64,000 bases of DNA. It comes from Megaleporinus macrocephalus (taxonomy: Eukaryota; Chordata; Actinopteri; Characiformes; Anostomidae). The notes beneath the pieces are model-generated. The model ran no database searches, was not told where the DNA came from, and was given only the letters and a program-made list of their open reading frames with translations. Numbering within the stretch: position 1 is the first letter of the stretch; every line of letters starts with the position of its first letter. The stretch lies in assembly GCA_021613375.1 (NCBI GenBank), contig CM038725.1:39666699-39730698 (forward strand), read 5' to 3'. Made by a program: the position numbers and the translations under genes. Of the stretch, positions 50,401 to 63,169 are shown piece after piece.

Positions 50401-53400
50401 TCTATAGTAAACTCATTAATCAATAGTAAAGTTAGTATTTAAAAGTAAACTCATTATTCAGTGGTAGAGTTAGTATTATATAGTAAACTCATTATTTAGT
50501 AGTAAAGTTAGTATTTAAGAGTAAACTCATTATTTAGTAGTAGAGTCAGTATTCTATAGTAAACTCATTATTCAGTAGTAAAGTTAGTATTCTGTAGTAA
50601 ACTCATTATTCAATAGTAAAACTATTATTCTATAGTAAACTCATTATTTAGTAGTAGAGTTAGTATTCAATAGTAAACTAATTATTCAGTACTAAAGTTA
50701 GTATTCTATAGTAAACTCATTATTCAATAGTAAAGTTAGTATTCAATAGTAAACCAATTATTCAGTACTGTAGTTAGTATTCTATAGTAAACTCATTATT
50801 CAGTAGTATAGTTAGTATTCTATAGTAAGCTCATTATTCAGTATTAAAGATAGTACTCTATAGTAAACTCATTATTTAGAAGTAGAGTAAGTATTCTATA
50901 GTAAACTCATTATTTAGTAGTAGAGTTAGTATTCTATAGTAAACTCATTATTCAGTAGTAAAGTTATTATTCTATAGTTAACTCATTATTCAGTAGTAAA
51001 GTTAGTATTCTATAGTAAACTCATTCAGTAGTAGAGTTAGTATTCTATAGTAAACTCATTATTTAGTAGTAGAGTTAGTGTTCTATTGTAAACTCATTCA
51101 GTAGCAAAGTTAGTATTCTATAGTAAACTCATTATTTAGTAGTACAGTTCGTATTCTATGGTAAACTCATTATTCAGTAGTAAAGTTCGTATTCTATAGT
51201 GAATTGATTATTCAGTAGTAAAGTTAATATTCTATAGTAAACTCATTATTCAGTAGTAGAGTTAGTAGTCTATAGTAAACTCATTATTCAGTAGTAAAGT
51301 TAGTATTTAAAAGTAAACTCATTATTCAGTGGTAGAGTTAGTATTATATAGTGAACTCATTATTCAGTAGTAAAGTTAGTATTCTATAGTGAACTCATTA
51401 TTCAGTAGTAAAGTTAGTAATCTATAGTGAACTCATTCAGTAGTAAAGTTAGTATTCTATAGTGAACTCATTATACAGTAGTAAAGTTAGTATTCTATAG
51501 TAAACTCCTTATTCAATAGTAAAGTTAGTTTTTAAATGCAAACTCATTATTCAGTGGTAGAGGTAGCATTCTATAGTGAACTCATTATTCAGTAGTAAAG
51601 TTAGTATTCTATAGTGAACTCATTATTCAGTAGTAAACTTAGTATTCTATAGTAAACTCATTATTCAGTAGTAGAGTTAGTATTCTATAGTAAACTCATT
51701 GTTCAGTAGTAGAGTTAGTATTCTATAGTAAACTCATTATTCAGTAGTAGATTTAGTATTCTATAGTGAACTCATTATTCAGTAGTAAAGTTAGTATTCT
51801 ATAGTGAACTCATTCAGTAGTAAAGTTAGTATTCTATAGTGAACTCATTATTCAGTAGTAAAGTTAGTATTCTATAGTAAACTCATTATTTAGTAGTAGA
51901 GTTAATATTCTATAGTAAACTCATTATTCAGTAGTAAAGTTAGTATTTAAAAGTAAACTCATTATTCAGTGGTAGAGTTAGTATTATATAGTAAACTCAT
52001 TATTTAGTATTAAAGTTAGTATTTAAGAGTAAACTCATTATTTAGTAGTAGAGTCAGTATTCTATAGTAAACTCATTATTCAGTAGTAAAGTTAGTATTC
52101 TGTAGTAAACTCATTATTCAATAGTAAAACTATTATTCTATAGTAAACTCATTATTTAGTAGTAGAGTTAGTATTCAATAGTAAACTAATTATTCAGTAC
52201 TAAAGTTAGTATTCTATAGTAAACTCATTATTCAATAGTAAAGTTAGTATTCAATAGTAAACCAATTATTCAGTACTGTAGTTAGTATTCTATAGTAAAC
52301 TCATTATTCAGTAGTATAGTTAGTATTCTATAGTAAGCTCATTATTCAGTATTAAAGATAGTACTCTATAGTAAACTCATTATTTAGAAGTAGAGTAAGT
52401 ATTCTATAGTAAACTCATTTAGTAGTAGAGTTAGTATTCTATAGTAAACTCATTATTCAGTAGTAAAGTTATTATTCTATAGTTAACTCATTATTCAGTA
52501 GTAAAGTTAGTATTCTATAGTAAACTCATTCAGTAGTAGAGTTAGTATTCTATAGTAAACTCATTATTTAGTAGTAGAGTTAGTGTTCTATTGTAAACTC
52601 ATTCAGTAGCAAAGTTAGTATTCTATAGTAAACTCATTATTTAGTAGTACAGTTCGTATTCTATGGTAAACTCATTATTCAGTAGTAAAGTTCGTATTCT
52701 ATAGTGAATTGATTATTCAGTAGTAAAGTTAATATTCTATAGTAAACTCATTATTCAGTAGTAGAGTTAGTAGTCTATAGTAAACTCATTATTCAGTAGT
52801 AAAGTTAGTATTTAAAAGTAAACTCATTATTCAGTGGTAGAGTTAGTATTATATAGTGAACTCATTATTCAGTAGTAAAGTTAGTATTCTATAGTGAACT
52901 CATTATTCAGTAGTAAAGTTAGTAATCTATAGTGAACTCATTCAGTAGTAAAGTTAGTATTCTATAGTGAACTCATTATACAGTAGTAAAGTTAGTATTC
53001 TATAGTAAACTCCTTATTCAATAGTAAAGTTAGTTTTTAAATGCAAACTCATTATTCAGTGGTAGAGGTAGCATTCTATAGTGAACTCATTATTCAGTAG
53101 TAAAGTTAGTATTCTATAGTGAACTCATTATTCAGTAGTAAACTTAGTATTCTATAGTAAACTCATTATTCAGTAGTAGAGTTAGTATTCTATAGTAAAC
53201 TCATTATTCAGTAGTAGAGTTAGTATTCTATAGTAAACTCATTATTCAGTAGTAGATTTAGTATTCTATAGTGAACTCATTATTCAGTAGTAAAGTTAGT
53301 ATTCTATAGTGAACTCATTCAGTAGTAAAGTTAGTATTCTATAGTGAACTCATTATTCAGTAGTAAAGTTAGTATTCTATAGTAAACTCATTATTTAGTA

Positions 53401-56400
53401 GTAGAGTTAATATTCTATAGTAAACTCATTATTCAGTAGTAAAGTTAGTATTCTATAGTGAACTCATTATTCAGTAGTAAAGTTAGTATTCTATAGTAAA
53501 CTCATTGTTCAGTAGTAAAGTTAGTATTCTATAGTAAACTCATTATTCAGTGGTAGAGTTCGTATTCTATGGTAAAATCATTATTCAGTGGTAGAGTTCG
53601 TATTCTATAGTGAACTCATTAATCAGTAGTAAAGTTAGTATTCTATAGTGAACTCATTATTCTGTAGTAAAGTTAGTATTCTATAGTAAACTCATTAATC
53701 AATAGTAAAGTTAGTATTTAAAAGTAAACTCATTATTCAGTGGTAGAGTTAGTATTATATAGTGAACTCATTATTCAATAGTAAAGTTAGTATTCTATAG
53801 TAAACTCATTATTCAGTAGTAGAATTAGTATTCTATAGTAAACTCATTATTCAGTAGTAAAGTTACTATTTAAAGTAAACTCATTTTTCATTGGTAGAGT
53901 TAGTATTCTATAGGAAGCTCATTAATCAGTAGTAGAGTTAGTATTCTATAGTAAACTCATTATTCAGTAGTAAAGTTAGTATTCTATAGTGAACTCATTA
54001 TTCAGTAGTAAAGTTAGTATTCTATAGTGAACTCATTATTCAGTAGTAAAGTTAGTATTCTATAGTAAACTCATTATTCAGTAGTAAAGTTAGTATTCTA
54101 TAGTAAACTCATTATTCAGTGGTAGAGTTAGTATTCTACAGTGAACTCATTATTCAGTAGTAAAGTTAGTATTCTATAGTGAACTCATTATTCAGTAGTA
54201 AAATTAGTATTCTATAGTAAACTCATTATTCAATAGTAAAGTTAGTATTTAAGAGTAAACTCATTATTCAGTGGTAGAGTTAGTATTCTATAGTGAACTC
54301 ATTATTCAGTAGTAGAGTTAGTATTCTATAGTGAACTCATTATTCAGTAGTAGAGTTAGTATCCTATAGTGAACTCATTATTCAGTAGTAAAGTTAGTAT
54401 TCTATAGTGAACTCATTGTTCAGTAGTAAAGTTAGTATTCTATAGTAAACTCATTATTCAGTGGTAGAGTTCGTATTCTATTGTAAAATCATTATTCAGT
54501 GGTAGAGTTCGTATTCTATAGCGAACTCATTAATCAGTAGTAAAGTTAGTATTCTATAGTGAACTCATTATTCAGTAGTAAAGTTAGTATTCTATAGTAA
54601 ACTCATTATTCAATAGTAAAGTTAGTATTTAAAAGTAAACTCATTATTCAGTGGTAGAGTTAGTATTGTATTGTGAACTCATTATTCCGTAGTAAAGTTA
54701 GTATTCTGTAGTAAACTCATTATTCAGTAGTAAAGTTAGTATTCTATAGTAAACTCATTATTCAGTGGTAGAGTTAGTATTCTATAGTGAACTCATTATT
54801 CAGTAGTAAAGTTAGTATTCTATAGTGAACTCATTATTCAGTAGTAAAATTAGTATTTAAGAGTAAACTCATTATTCAGTGGTAGAGTTAGTATTCTAAA
54901 GTGAACTCATTATTCAGTAGTAAAGATAGCATTCTATAGTAAACTCATTATTTAGTAGTAGAGTTAGTATTCTATAGAAAACTCATTATTCAGTAGTAGA
55001 GTTAGTATCCTATAGTGAACTCATTATTCAGTAGTAAAGTTAGTATTCTATAGTGAACTCATTATTCAGTAGTAAAGTTAGTATTCTATAGTAAACTCAT
55101 TATTCAGTGGTAGAGTTCGTATTCTATGGTAAAATCATTATTCAGTGGTAGAGTTCGTATTCTATAGTGAACTCATTAATCAGTAGTAAAGTTAGTATTC
55201 TATAGTGAACTCATTATTCTGTAGTAAAGTTAGTATTCTATAGTAAACTCATTAATCAATAGTAAAGTTAGTATTTAAAAGTAAACTCATTATTCAGTGG
55301 TAGAGTTAGTATTATATAGTGATCTCATTATTCAATAGTAAAGTTAGTATTCTATAGTAAACTCATTATTCAGTAGTAGAATTAGTATTCTATAGTAAAC
55401 TCATTATTCAGTAGTAAAGTTACTATTTAAAGTAAACTCATTTTTCATTGGTAGAGTTAGTATTCTATAGGAAGCTCATTAATCAGTAGTAGAGTTAGTA
55501 TTCTATAGTGAACTCATTGTTCAGTAGTAAAGTTAGTATTCTATAGTAAACTCATTATTCAGTGGTAGAGTTCGTATTCTATTGTAAAATCATTATTCAG
55601 TGGTAGAGTTCGTATTCTATAGTGAACTCATTAATCAGTAGTAAAGTTAGTATTCTATAGTGAACTCATTATTCAGTAGTAAAGTTAGTATTCTATAGTA
55701 AACTCATTATTCAATAGTAAAGTTAGTATTTAAAAGTAAACTCATTATTCAGTGGTAGAGTTAGTATTATATAGTGAACTCATTATTCCGTAGTAAAGTT
55801 AGTATTCTGTAGTAAACTCATTATTCAGTAGTAAAGTTAGTATTCTATAGTAAACTCATTATTCAGTGGTAGAGTTAGTATTCTATAGTGAACTCATTAT
55901 TCAGTAGTAAAGTTAGTATTCTATAGTGAACTCATTATTCAGTAGTAAAATTAGTATTTAAGAGTAAACTCATTATTCAGTGGTAGAGTTAGTAGTCTAA
56001 AGTGAACTCATTATTCAGTAGTAAAGTTAGCATTCTATAGTAAACTCAATATTTAGTAGTAGAGTTAGTATTCTATAGAAAACTCATTATTCGGTAGTAG
56101 AGTTAGTATCCTATAGTGAACTCATTATTCAGTAGTAAAGTTAGTATTCTATAGTGAACTCATTATTCAGTAGTAAAGTTAGTATTCTATAGTAAACTCA
56201 TTATTCAATAGTAAAGTTAGTATTTAAAAGTAAACTCATTATTCAGTGGTAGAGTTAGTATTATATAGTGAACTCATTATTCAGTAGTAAAGTTAGTATT
56301 CTATAGTAAACTCATTATTCAGTAGTAGAGTTAGTATTCTATAGTAAACTCGTTATTCAGTAGTAGAGTTAGTATTCTATAGTAAACTCATTATTCCGTA

Positions 56401-59400
56401 GTGAAGTTAGTATTCTGTAGTAAACTCATTATTCAGTAGTAAAGCTAGTATTCTATAGTAAACTCATTATTTAGTAGTAGAGTTAATATTCTATAGTAAA
56501 CTCATAATTCAGTAGTAAAGTTATTATTCTATAGTAAACTCATTATTCAGTAGTAAAGTTAGTATTCTATAGTAAACTCATTATTCAGTAATAAAGTTAG
56601 TATTCTATAGTAAACTCATTATTCAGTAGTAAAGTCAGTACTTTTTAGTAAACTCATTATTCAGTAGTAAAGTTAGTATTCTGTAGTAAACTCATTATTC
56701 AGTAGTAAAGTTAGTATTCTATAGTAAACTCATTATTCAGTAGTAAAGTTAGTATTCTATGGTAAACTCATTATTCAGTGGTAGAGTTAGTATTCTTTAG
56801 TGAACTCATTATTCAGTAGTAGAGTTAGTATTCTATAGTAAACTCATTATTCAGTAGTAGAGTTAGTATCCTATAGTGAACTCATTATTCAGTAGTAAAG
56901 TTAGTATTCTATAGTTAACTCATTATTCAGTAGTAAAGTTAGTATTCTATAGTGAACTCATTGTTCAGTAGTAAAGTTAGTATTCTATAGTAAACTCATT
57001 ATTCAGTGGTAGAGTTCGTATTCTATGGTAAAATCATTATTCAGTGGTAGAGTTCGTATTCTATAGTGAACTCATTAATCAGTAGTAAAGTTAGTATTCT
57101 ATAGTGAACTCATTATTCAGTAGTAAAGTTAGTATTCTACAGTAAACTCATTATTCAATAGTAAAGTTAGTATTTAAAAGTAAACTCATTATTCAGTGGT
57201 AGAGTTAGTATTATTTAGTGAAGTGATTATTACGTAGTAAAGTAAGTATTCTGTAGTATACTCATTATTCAGTAGTAAAGTTAGTATTCTATAGTAAACT
57301 CATTATTCAGTGGTAGAGTTTGTATTCTATAGTGAACTAATTCTATAGCGAACTAATCCAGTTAGTATGATATAGTGAACTCATTATTCAGTAGTAAAGT
57401 TAGTATTCTATAGTGAACTCATTGTTCAGTAGTAAAGTTAGTATTCTATAGTAAACTCATTATTCAGTGGTAGAGTTCGTATTCTATGGTAAAATCATTA
57501 TTCAGTGGTAGAGTTCGTATTCTATAGTGAACTCATTAATCAGTAGTAAAGTTAGTATTCTATAGTGAACTCATTATTCAGTAGTAAAGTTAGTATTCTA
57601 TAGTAAACTCATTATTCAATAGTAAAGTTAGTATTTAAAAGTAAACTCATTATTCAGTGGTAGAGTTAGTATTATTTAGCGAACTGATTATTACGTAGTA
57701 AAGTAAGTATTCTGTAGTAAACTCATTATTCAGTAGTAAAGTTAGTATTCTATAGTAAACTCATTATTCAGTGGTAGAGTTAGTATTCTATAGTGAACTA
57801 ATTATTCAGTAGTAAAGTTAGTATTCTATAGTAAACTCATTATTCAGTAGTAAAGTTAGTATTCTATAGTGAACTCATTATTCAGTAGTAAAATTAGTAT
57901 TCTATAGTAAACTCATTATTCAATAGTAAAGTTAGTATTTAAGAGTAAACTCATTATTCAGTGGTAGAGTTAGTATTCTATAGTGAACTCATTATTCAGT
58001 AGTAAAGTTAGCATTCTATAGTAAACTCATTATTCAGTAGTAGAGTTAGTATTCTATAGTAAACTCATTATTCAGTAGTAGAGTTAGTATCCTATAGTGA
58101 ACTCATTATTCAGTAGTAAAGTTAGTATTCTATAGTGAACTCATTATTCAGTAGTAAAGTTAGTATTCTATAGTAAAATCATTATTCAATAGTAAAGTTA
58201 GTATTTAAAAGTAAACTCATTATACAGTGGTAGAGTTAGTATTATATAGTGAACTCATTATTCAGTAGTAAAGTTAGTTTTCTATAGTAAACTCATTATT
58301 CAGTAGTAGAGTTAGTATTCTGTAGTAAACTCATTATTTAGTAGTAAAGTTACTATTTATGAGTAAACTCATTATTCAGTGGTAGAGTTAGTATTCTATA
58401 GTAAACTCATTATTCCGTAGTAAAGTTAGTATTCTGTAGTAAACTCATTATTCAGTAGTAAAGCTAGTATTCTATAGTAAACTCATTATTTAGTAGTAGA
58501 GTGTATATTCTATAGTGAAATCATAATTCAGTAGTAAAGTTATTATTCTATAGTAAACTCATTATCCAGTAGTAAAGTTAGTATTCTATAGTAAACTCAT
58601 TATTCAGTAGTAAAGTTAGTATTCTATAGTAAACTCATTATTCAGTAGTAAAGTCAGTATTTTGTAGTAAACTCATTATTCAGTAGTAAAGTTAGTATTC
58701 TATAGTAAACTCATTATTCAGTAGTAAAGTTAGTATTCTATAGTAAACTCATTATTCAGTGGTAGAATTAGTATTCTATAGTGAACTCATTATTCAGTAG
58801 TAGAGTTAGTATTCTATAGTAAACTCATTATTCAGTAGTAGAGTTAGTATCCTATAGTAAACTCATTATTCAGTAGTAGAGTTAGTATCCTATAGTAAAC
58901 TCATTATTCAGTAGTAAAGTTAGTATTCTATAGTGAACTCATTATTCAGTAGTAAAGTTAGTATTCTATAGTGAACTCATTGTTCAGTAGTAAAGTTAGT
59001 ATTCTATAGTAAACTCATTATTCAGTGGTAGACTTCGTATTCTATGGTAAAATCATTATTCAGTGGTAGAGTTCGTGTTCTATAGTGAACTCATTAATCA
59101 GGAGTAAAATTAGTATTCTATAGTAAACTTATTATTCAGTAGTAAAGTTAGTATTCTATAGTAAACTCATTATTCAATAGTAAAGTTAGTATTTAAAAGT
59201 AAACTCATTATTCAGTGGTAGAGTTAGTATTATATAGTGAACTCGTTATTCCGTAGTAAAGTTAGTATTCTGTAGTAAACTCATTATTCAGTAGTAAAGT
59301 TAGTATTCTATAGTAAACTCATTATTCAGTGGTAGAGTTAGTATTCTATGGTGAACTCATTATTCAGTAGTAAAGTTAGTATTCTATAGTGAACTCATTA

Positions 59401-61413
59401 TTCAGTAGTAAAATTAGTATTCTATAGTAAACTCATTATTCAATAGTAAAGTTAGTATTTAAGAGTAAACTCATTATTCAGTGGTAGAGTTAGTATTCTA
59501 TAGTGAACTCATTATTCAGTAGTAAAGTTAGCATTCTATAGTAAACTCATTATTCAGTAGTAGAGTTAGTATTCTATAGTAAACTCATTATTCAGTAGTA
59601 GAGTTAGTATCCTATAGTGAACTCATTATTCAGTAGTAAAGTTAGTATTCTATAGTGAACTCATTATTCAGTAGTAAAGTTAGTATTCTATAGTAAACTC
59701 ATTATTCAATAGTAAAGTTAGTATTTAAAAGTAAACTCATTATTCAGTGGTAGAGTTAGTATTATATAGTGAACTCATTATTCAGTAGTAAAGTTAGTTT
59801 TCTATAGTAAACTCATTATTCAGTAGTAGAGTTAGTATTCTGTAGTAAACTCATTATTCAGTATTAAAGCTAGTATTCTATAGTAAACTCATTATTTAGT
59901 AGTAGAGTTAATATTCTATAGTAAACTCATAATTCAGTAGTAAAGTTATTATTCTATAGTAAACTCATTATTCAGTAGTAAAGTTAGTATTCTATAGTAA
60001 ACTCATTATTCAGTAGTAAAGTTAGTATTCTATAGTAAACTCATTATTCAGTAGTAAAGTCAGTATTTTGTAGTAAACTCATTATTCAGTAGTAAAGTTA
60101 GTATTCTGTAGTAAACTCATTATTCAGTAGTAAAGTTAGTATTCTATAGTAAACTCATTATTCAGTAGTAAAGTTAGTATTCTATAGTAAACTCATTATT
60201 TAGTAGTAAAGTTAGTATTCTATAGTGAACTCATTATTCAGTAGTAAAGTTAGTATTCTATAGTAAACTCATTATTTAGTGGTAGAGTTAGTATTCTATA
60301 GTAAACTCATTATTCAGTAGTAAAGTTAGTATTCTATAGTAAACTCATTATTCAGTAGTAAAGTTAGTATTCTATAGTGAACTCATTATTCAGTAGTAAA
60401 GTTAGTATTCTATAGTAAACTCATTATTCAATAGTAAAGTTAGTATTTAAAAGTAAACTCATTATTCAGTGGTAGAGTTAGTATTATATAGTGAACTCAT
60501 TATTCAGTAGTAAAGTTAGTATTCTATAGTAAACTCATTATTCAGTAGTAGAGTTAGTATCCTATAGTGAACTCATTATTCAGTAGTAAAGTTAGTATTC
60601 TATAGTGAACTCATTATTCAGTAGTAAAGTTAGTATTCTATAGTAAACTCATTGTTCAGTAGTAAAGTTAGTATTCTATAGTAAACTCATTATTCAGTGG
60701 TAGAGTTCGTATTCTATGGTAAAATCATTATTCAGTGGTAGAGTTCGTATTCTATAGTGAACTCATTAATCAGTAGTAAAGTTAGTATTCTATAGTGAAC
60801 TCATTATTCAATAGTAAAGTTAGTATTTACAAGTAAACTCATTATTCAGTGGTAGAGTTAGTATTATATAGTGAACTCGTTATTCCGTAGTAAAGTTAGT
60901 ATTCTGTAGTAAACTCATTATTCAGTAGTAAAGTTAGTATTCTATAGTAAACTCATTATTCAGTGGTAGAGTTAGTATTCTATAGTGAACTCATTATTCA
61001 GTAGTAAAGTTAGTATTCTATAGTGAACTCATTATTCAGTAGTAAAATTAGTATTCTATAGTAAACTCATTATTCTGTAGTAAAGTTAGTATTTAAGAGT
61101 AAACTCATTATTCAGTGGTAGAGTTAGTATTCTATAGTGAACTCATTATTCAGTAGTAGAGTTAGTATTCTATAGTAAACTCATTATTCAGTAGTAGAGT
61201 TAGTATCCTATAGTGAACTCATTATTCAGTAGTAAAGTTAGTATTCTATAGTGAACTCATTATTCAGTAGTAAAGTTAGTATTCTATAGTAAACTCATTA
61301 TTCAATAGTAAAGTTAGTATTTAAAAGTAAACTCATTATTCAGTGGTCGAGTTAGTATGATATAGTGAACTCATTATTCAGTAGTAAAGTTAGTATTCTA
61401 TAATAAACTCATT
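47437..61413. repeat. 14-kb minisatellite, 38-bp unit, with 1.5-kb higher-order repeats
   Basis: About 360 copies of a 38-bp unit containing AAAGTTAGTATTCTATAGTA and AACTCATTATTCAGTAGT. Common variants are TAAA/TGAA before CTC, CAGTAGT/TAGTAGT/CAATAGT/CAGTGGT, and units lacking TATT. Distinct variant blocks recur: ATGCAAACTC at 51536 and 53041 and TTCTATTGTA at 51081 and 52586 (both 1505 bp); TTTTTCATTG at 53884 and 55441 (1557 bp). It is AT-rich with frequent stops, so no ORF runs through it. It runs into an assembly gap, so the true length is unknown. Confidence 0.97.
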
Positions 61414-62413
61414 NNNNNNNNNNNNNNNNNNNNNNNNNNNNNNNNNNNNNNNNNNNNNNNNNNNNNNNNNNNNNNNNNNNNNNNNNNNNNNNNNNNNNNN
61501 NNNNNNNNNNNNNNNNNNNNNNNNNNNNNNNNNNNNNNNNNNNNNNNNNNNNNNNNNNNNNNNNNNNNNNNNNNNNNNNNNNNNNNNNNNNNNNNNNNNN
61601 NNNNNNNNNNNNNNNNNNNNNNNNNNNNNNNNNNNNNNNNNNNNNNNNNNNNNNNNNNNNNNNNNNNNNNNNNNNNNNNNNNNNNNNNNNNNNNNNNNNN
61701 NNNNNNNNNNNNNNNNNNNNNNNNNNNNNNNNNNNNNNNNNNNNNNNNNNNNNNNNNNNNNNNNNNNNNNNNNNNNNNNNNNNNNNNNNNNNNNNNNNNN
61801 NNNNNNNNNNNNNNNNNNNNNNNNNNNNNNNNNNNNNNNNNNNNNNNNNNNNNNNNNNNNNNNNNNNNNNNNNNNNNNNNNNNNNNNNNNNNNNNNNNNN
61901 NNNNNNNNNNNNNNNNNNNNNNNNNNNNNNNNNNNNNNNNNNNNNNNNNNNNNNNNNNNNNNNNNNNNNNNNNNNNNNNNNNNNNNNNNNNNNNNNNNNN
62001 NNNNNNNNNNNNNNNNNNNNNNNNNNNNNNNNNNNNNNNNNNNNNNNNNNNNNNNNNNNNNNNNNNNNNNNNNNNNNNNNNNNNNNNNNNNNNNNNNNNN
62101 NNNNNNNNNNNNNNNNNNNNNNNNNNNNNNNNNNNNNNNNNNNNNNNNNNNNNNNNNNNNNNNNNNNNNNNNNNNNNNNNNNNNNNNNNNNNNNNNNNNN
62201 NNNNNNNNNNNNNNNNNNNNNNNNNNNNNNNNNNNNNNNNNNNNNNNNNNNNNNNNNNNNNNNNNNNNNNNNNNNNNNNNNNNNNNNNNNNNNNNNNNNN
62301 NNNNNNNNNNNNNNNNNNNNNNNNNNNNNNNNNNNNNNNNNNNNNNNNNNNNNNNNNNNNNNNNNNNNNNNNNNNNNNNNNNNNNNNNNNNNNNNNNNNN
62401 NNNNNNNNNNNNN
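61414..62413. other. Assembly gap (1000 N)
   Basis: Exactly 1000 N, a usual placeholder size. It breaks the 38-bp array on the left and GC-rich lmbrd2 upstream sequence on the right. Confidence 0.99.
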
Positions 62414-62767
62414 ACTGGTGTCGCCGCGAGCGTTGGGTTTGAGTTCAGGTCGGAGAACCGAGGAGTCGATTCAGTTTGACTGGCCAGTGAATAAAACGAT
62501 TCAGGAGTCGATTCAGTTTGACTGGCCAGTGAATAAAACGATTCAGGAGTCGATTCAGCTTCGAGTCAGTCTTGCAGTCAGAGAAAGGAAGAAAGTTCGG
62601 ACAGAGTTGTAGAAGTACGTGACCGGAACTGGCCTAAACAGACCGGAACTGACCGGAACTGTTAACACTGTTTTGTTTTTTGTAGGTAAAAACGTTTTGA
62701 TTCGTTTGATTCGTGTGAAAAGAGTCGTTCAGACGGATCTGCTGGTGAATCTTCGCGGGTGTGCAGG
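62414..62767 (+). promoter_or_regulatory. lmbrd2: lmbrd2 5' flank / 5' UTR
   Basis: GC-rich at its left edge and just upstream of the lmbrd2 start codon. It contains a 42-bp direct repeat and two ACCGGAACTG-type words. TTTTGTTTTTTGTAG, ending at about 62685, could be an acceptor for a 5' UTR exon that runs into the ATG exon. The transcription start is not visible and may be in the gap. Confidence 0.5.
62463..62561. repeat. 42-bp direct repeat, about 2.4 copies
   Basis: GAGTCGATTCAG begins at 62463, 62505 and 62547, with GACTGGCCAGTGAATAAAAC inside each full copy. The length is a multiple of three, so an open frame passes through, but no ATG starts it. Confidence 0.93.
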
Positions 62768-62941
62768 ATGAGCGCGTGGGTCCTCGCACTGGACGTGTGC
62801 GGCTGCGCGCTGCTGGCGTTCTTGCTGCTGCGTCGCTATGGTGACCTGGCCAAGCAGCATCGCATGGTCCTGCTGGCCACCCTGCTGGCCTGGTCACTCT
62901 GCTTCATCATCGTCTTCACCATCCCGCTGGACGTGAGCACG
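62768..62941 (+). CDS. lmbrd2: lmbrd2, first coding exon (LMBR1-like membrane protein)
   Basis: ATG at 62768 opens 58 codons ending at ACG|GTGAGC. It reads MSAWVLALDVCGCALLAFLL, then LRRYGDLAKQHRMVLLATLL and AWSLCFIIVFTIPLDVST. This matches the N-terminus of LMBRD2: a first membrane segment, the RYGD-KQHR loop, a second membrane segment, and the PLDVST motif at the exon end. LMBRD2 is a multi-pass membrane protein of the LMBR1 family; in mammals it has been linked to beta2-adrenergic receptor signalling. The remaining exons lie beyond 64000. An open frame runs past the donor to 63103, but that is intron read-through. The a/b teleost paralog is not decidable. Confidence 0.93.
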
Positions 62942-63169
62942 GTGAGCACCTGCACCACACTCAGATCTCAGACCTGCACAGGTACCTGCTTTACCTGCTC
63001 TCACACACCTGACTCAGGGGGTCTGGAGGGTCCGGAGGGTCCGGTGGAGGTGGTGGAGCAGATCAAACTGGGGATGAAGCTGGAGCAGAGTGAAATGTGC
63101 TGAATCCTGCCGTCCCAGTTCAGCACTCAGTACCTGGCTGTAGCTCACCTGTTTCACCTGGTGGGCTGG

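Noticed and set aside
62418..62612. Upstream ORF with a 14-residue repeat before lmbrd2
   Set aside because: It begins at GTG at the gap edge with no ATG; it simply follows from a 42-bp duplication in the 5' region.
62942..63103. Extension of the lmbrd2 exon to the stop at 63101-63103
   Set aside because: A good donor (ACG|GTGAGC) matches the known PLDVST exon boundary, and the residues after it do not resemble LMBRD2.
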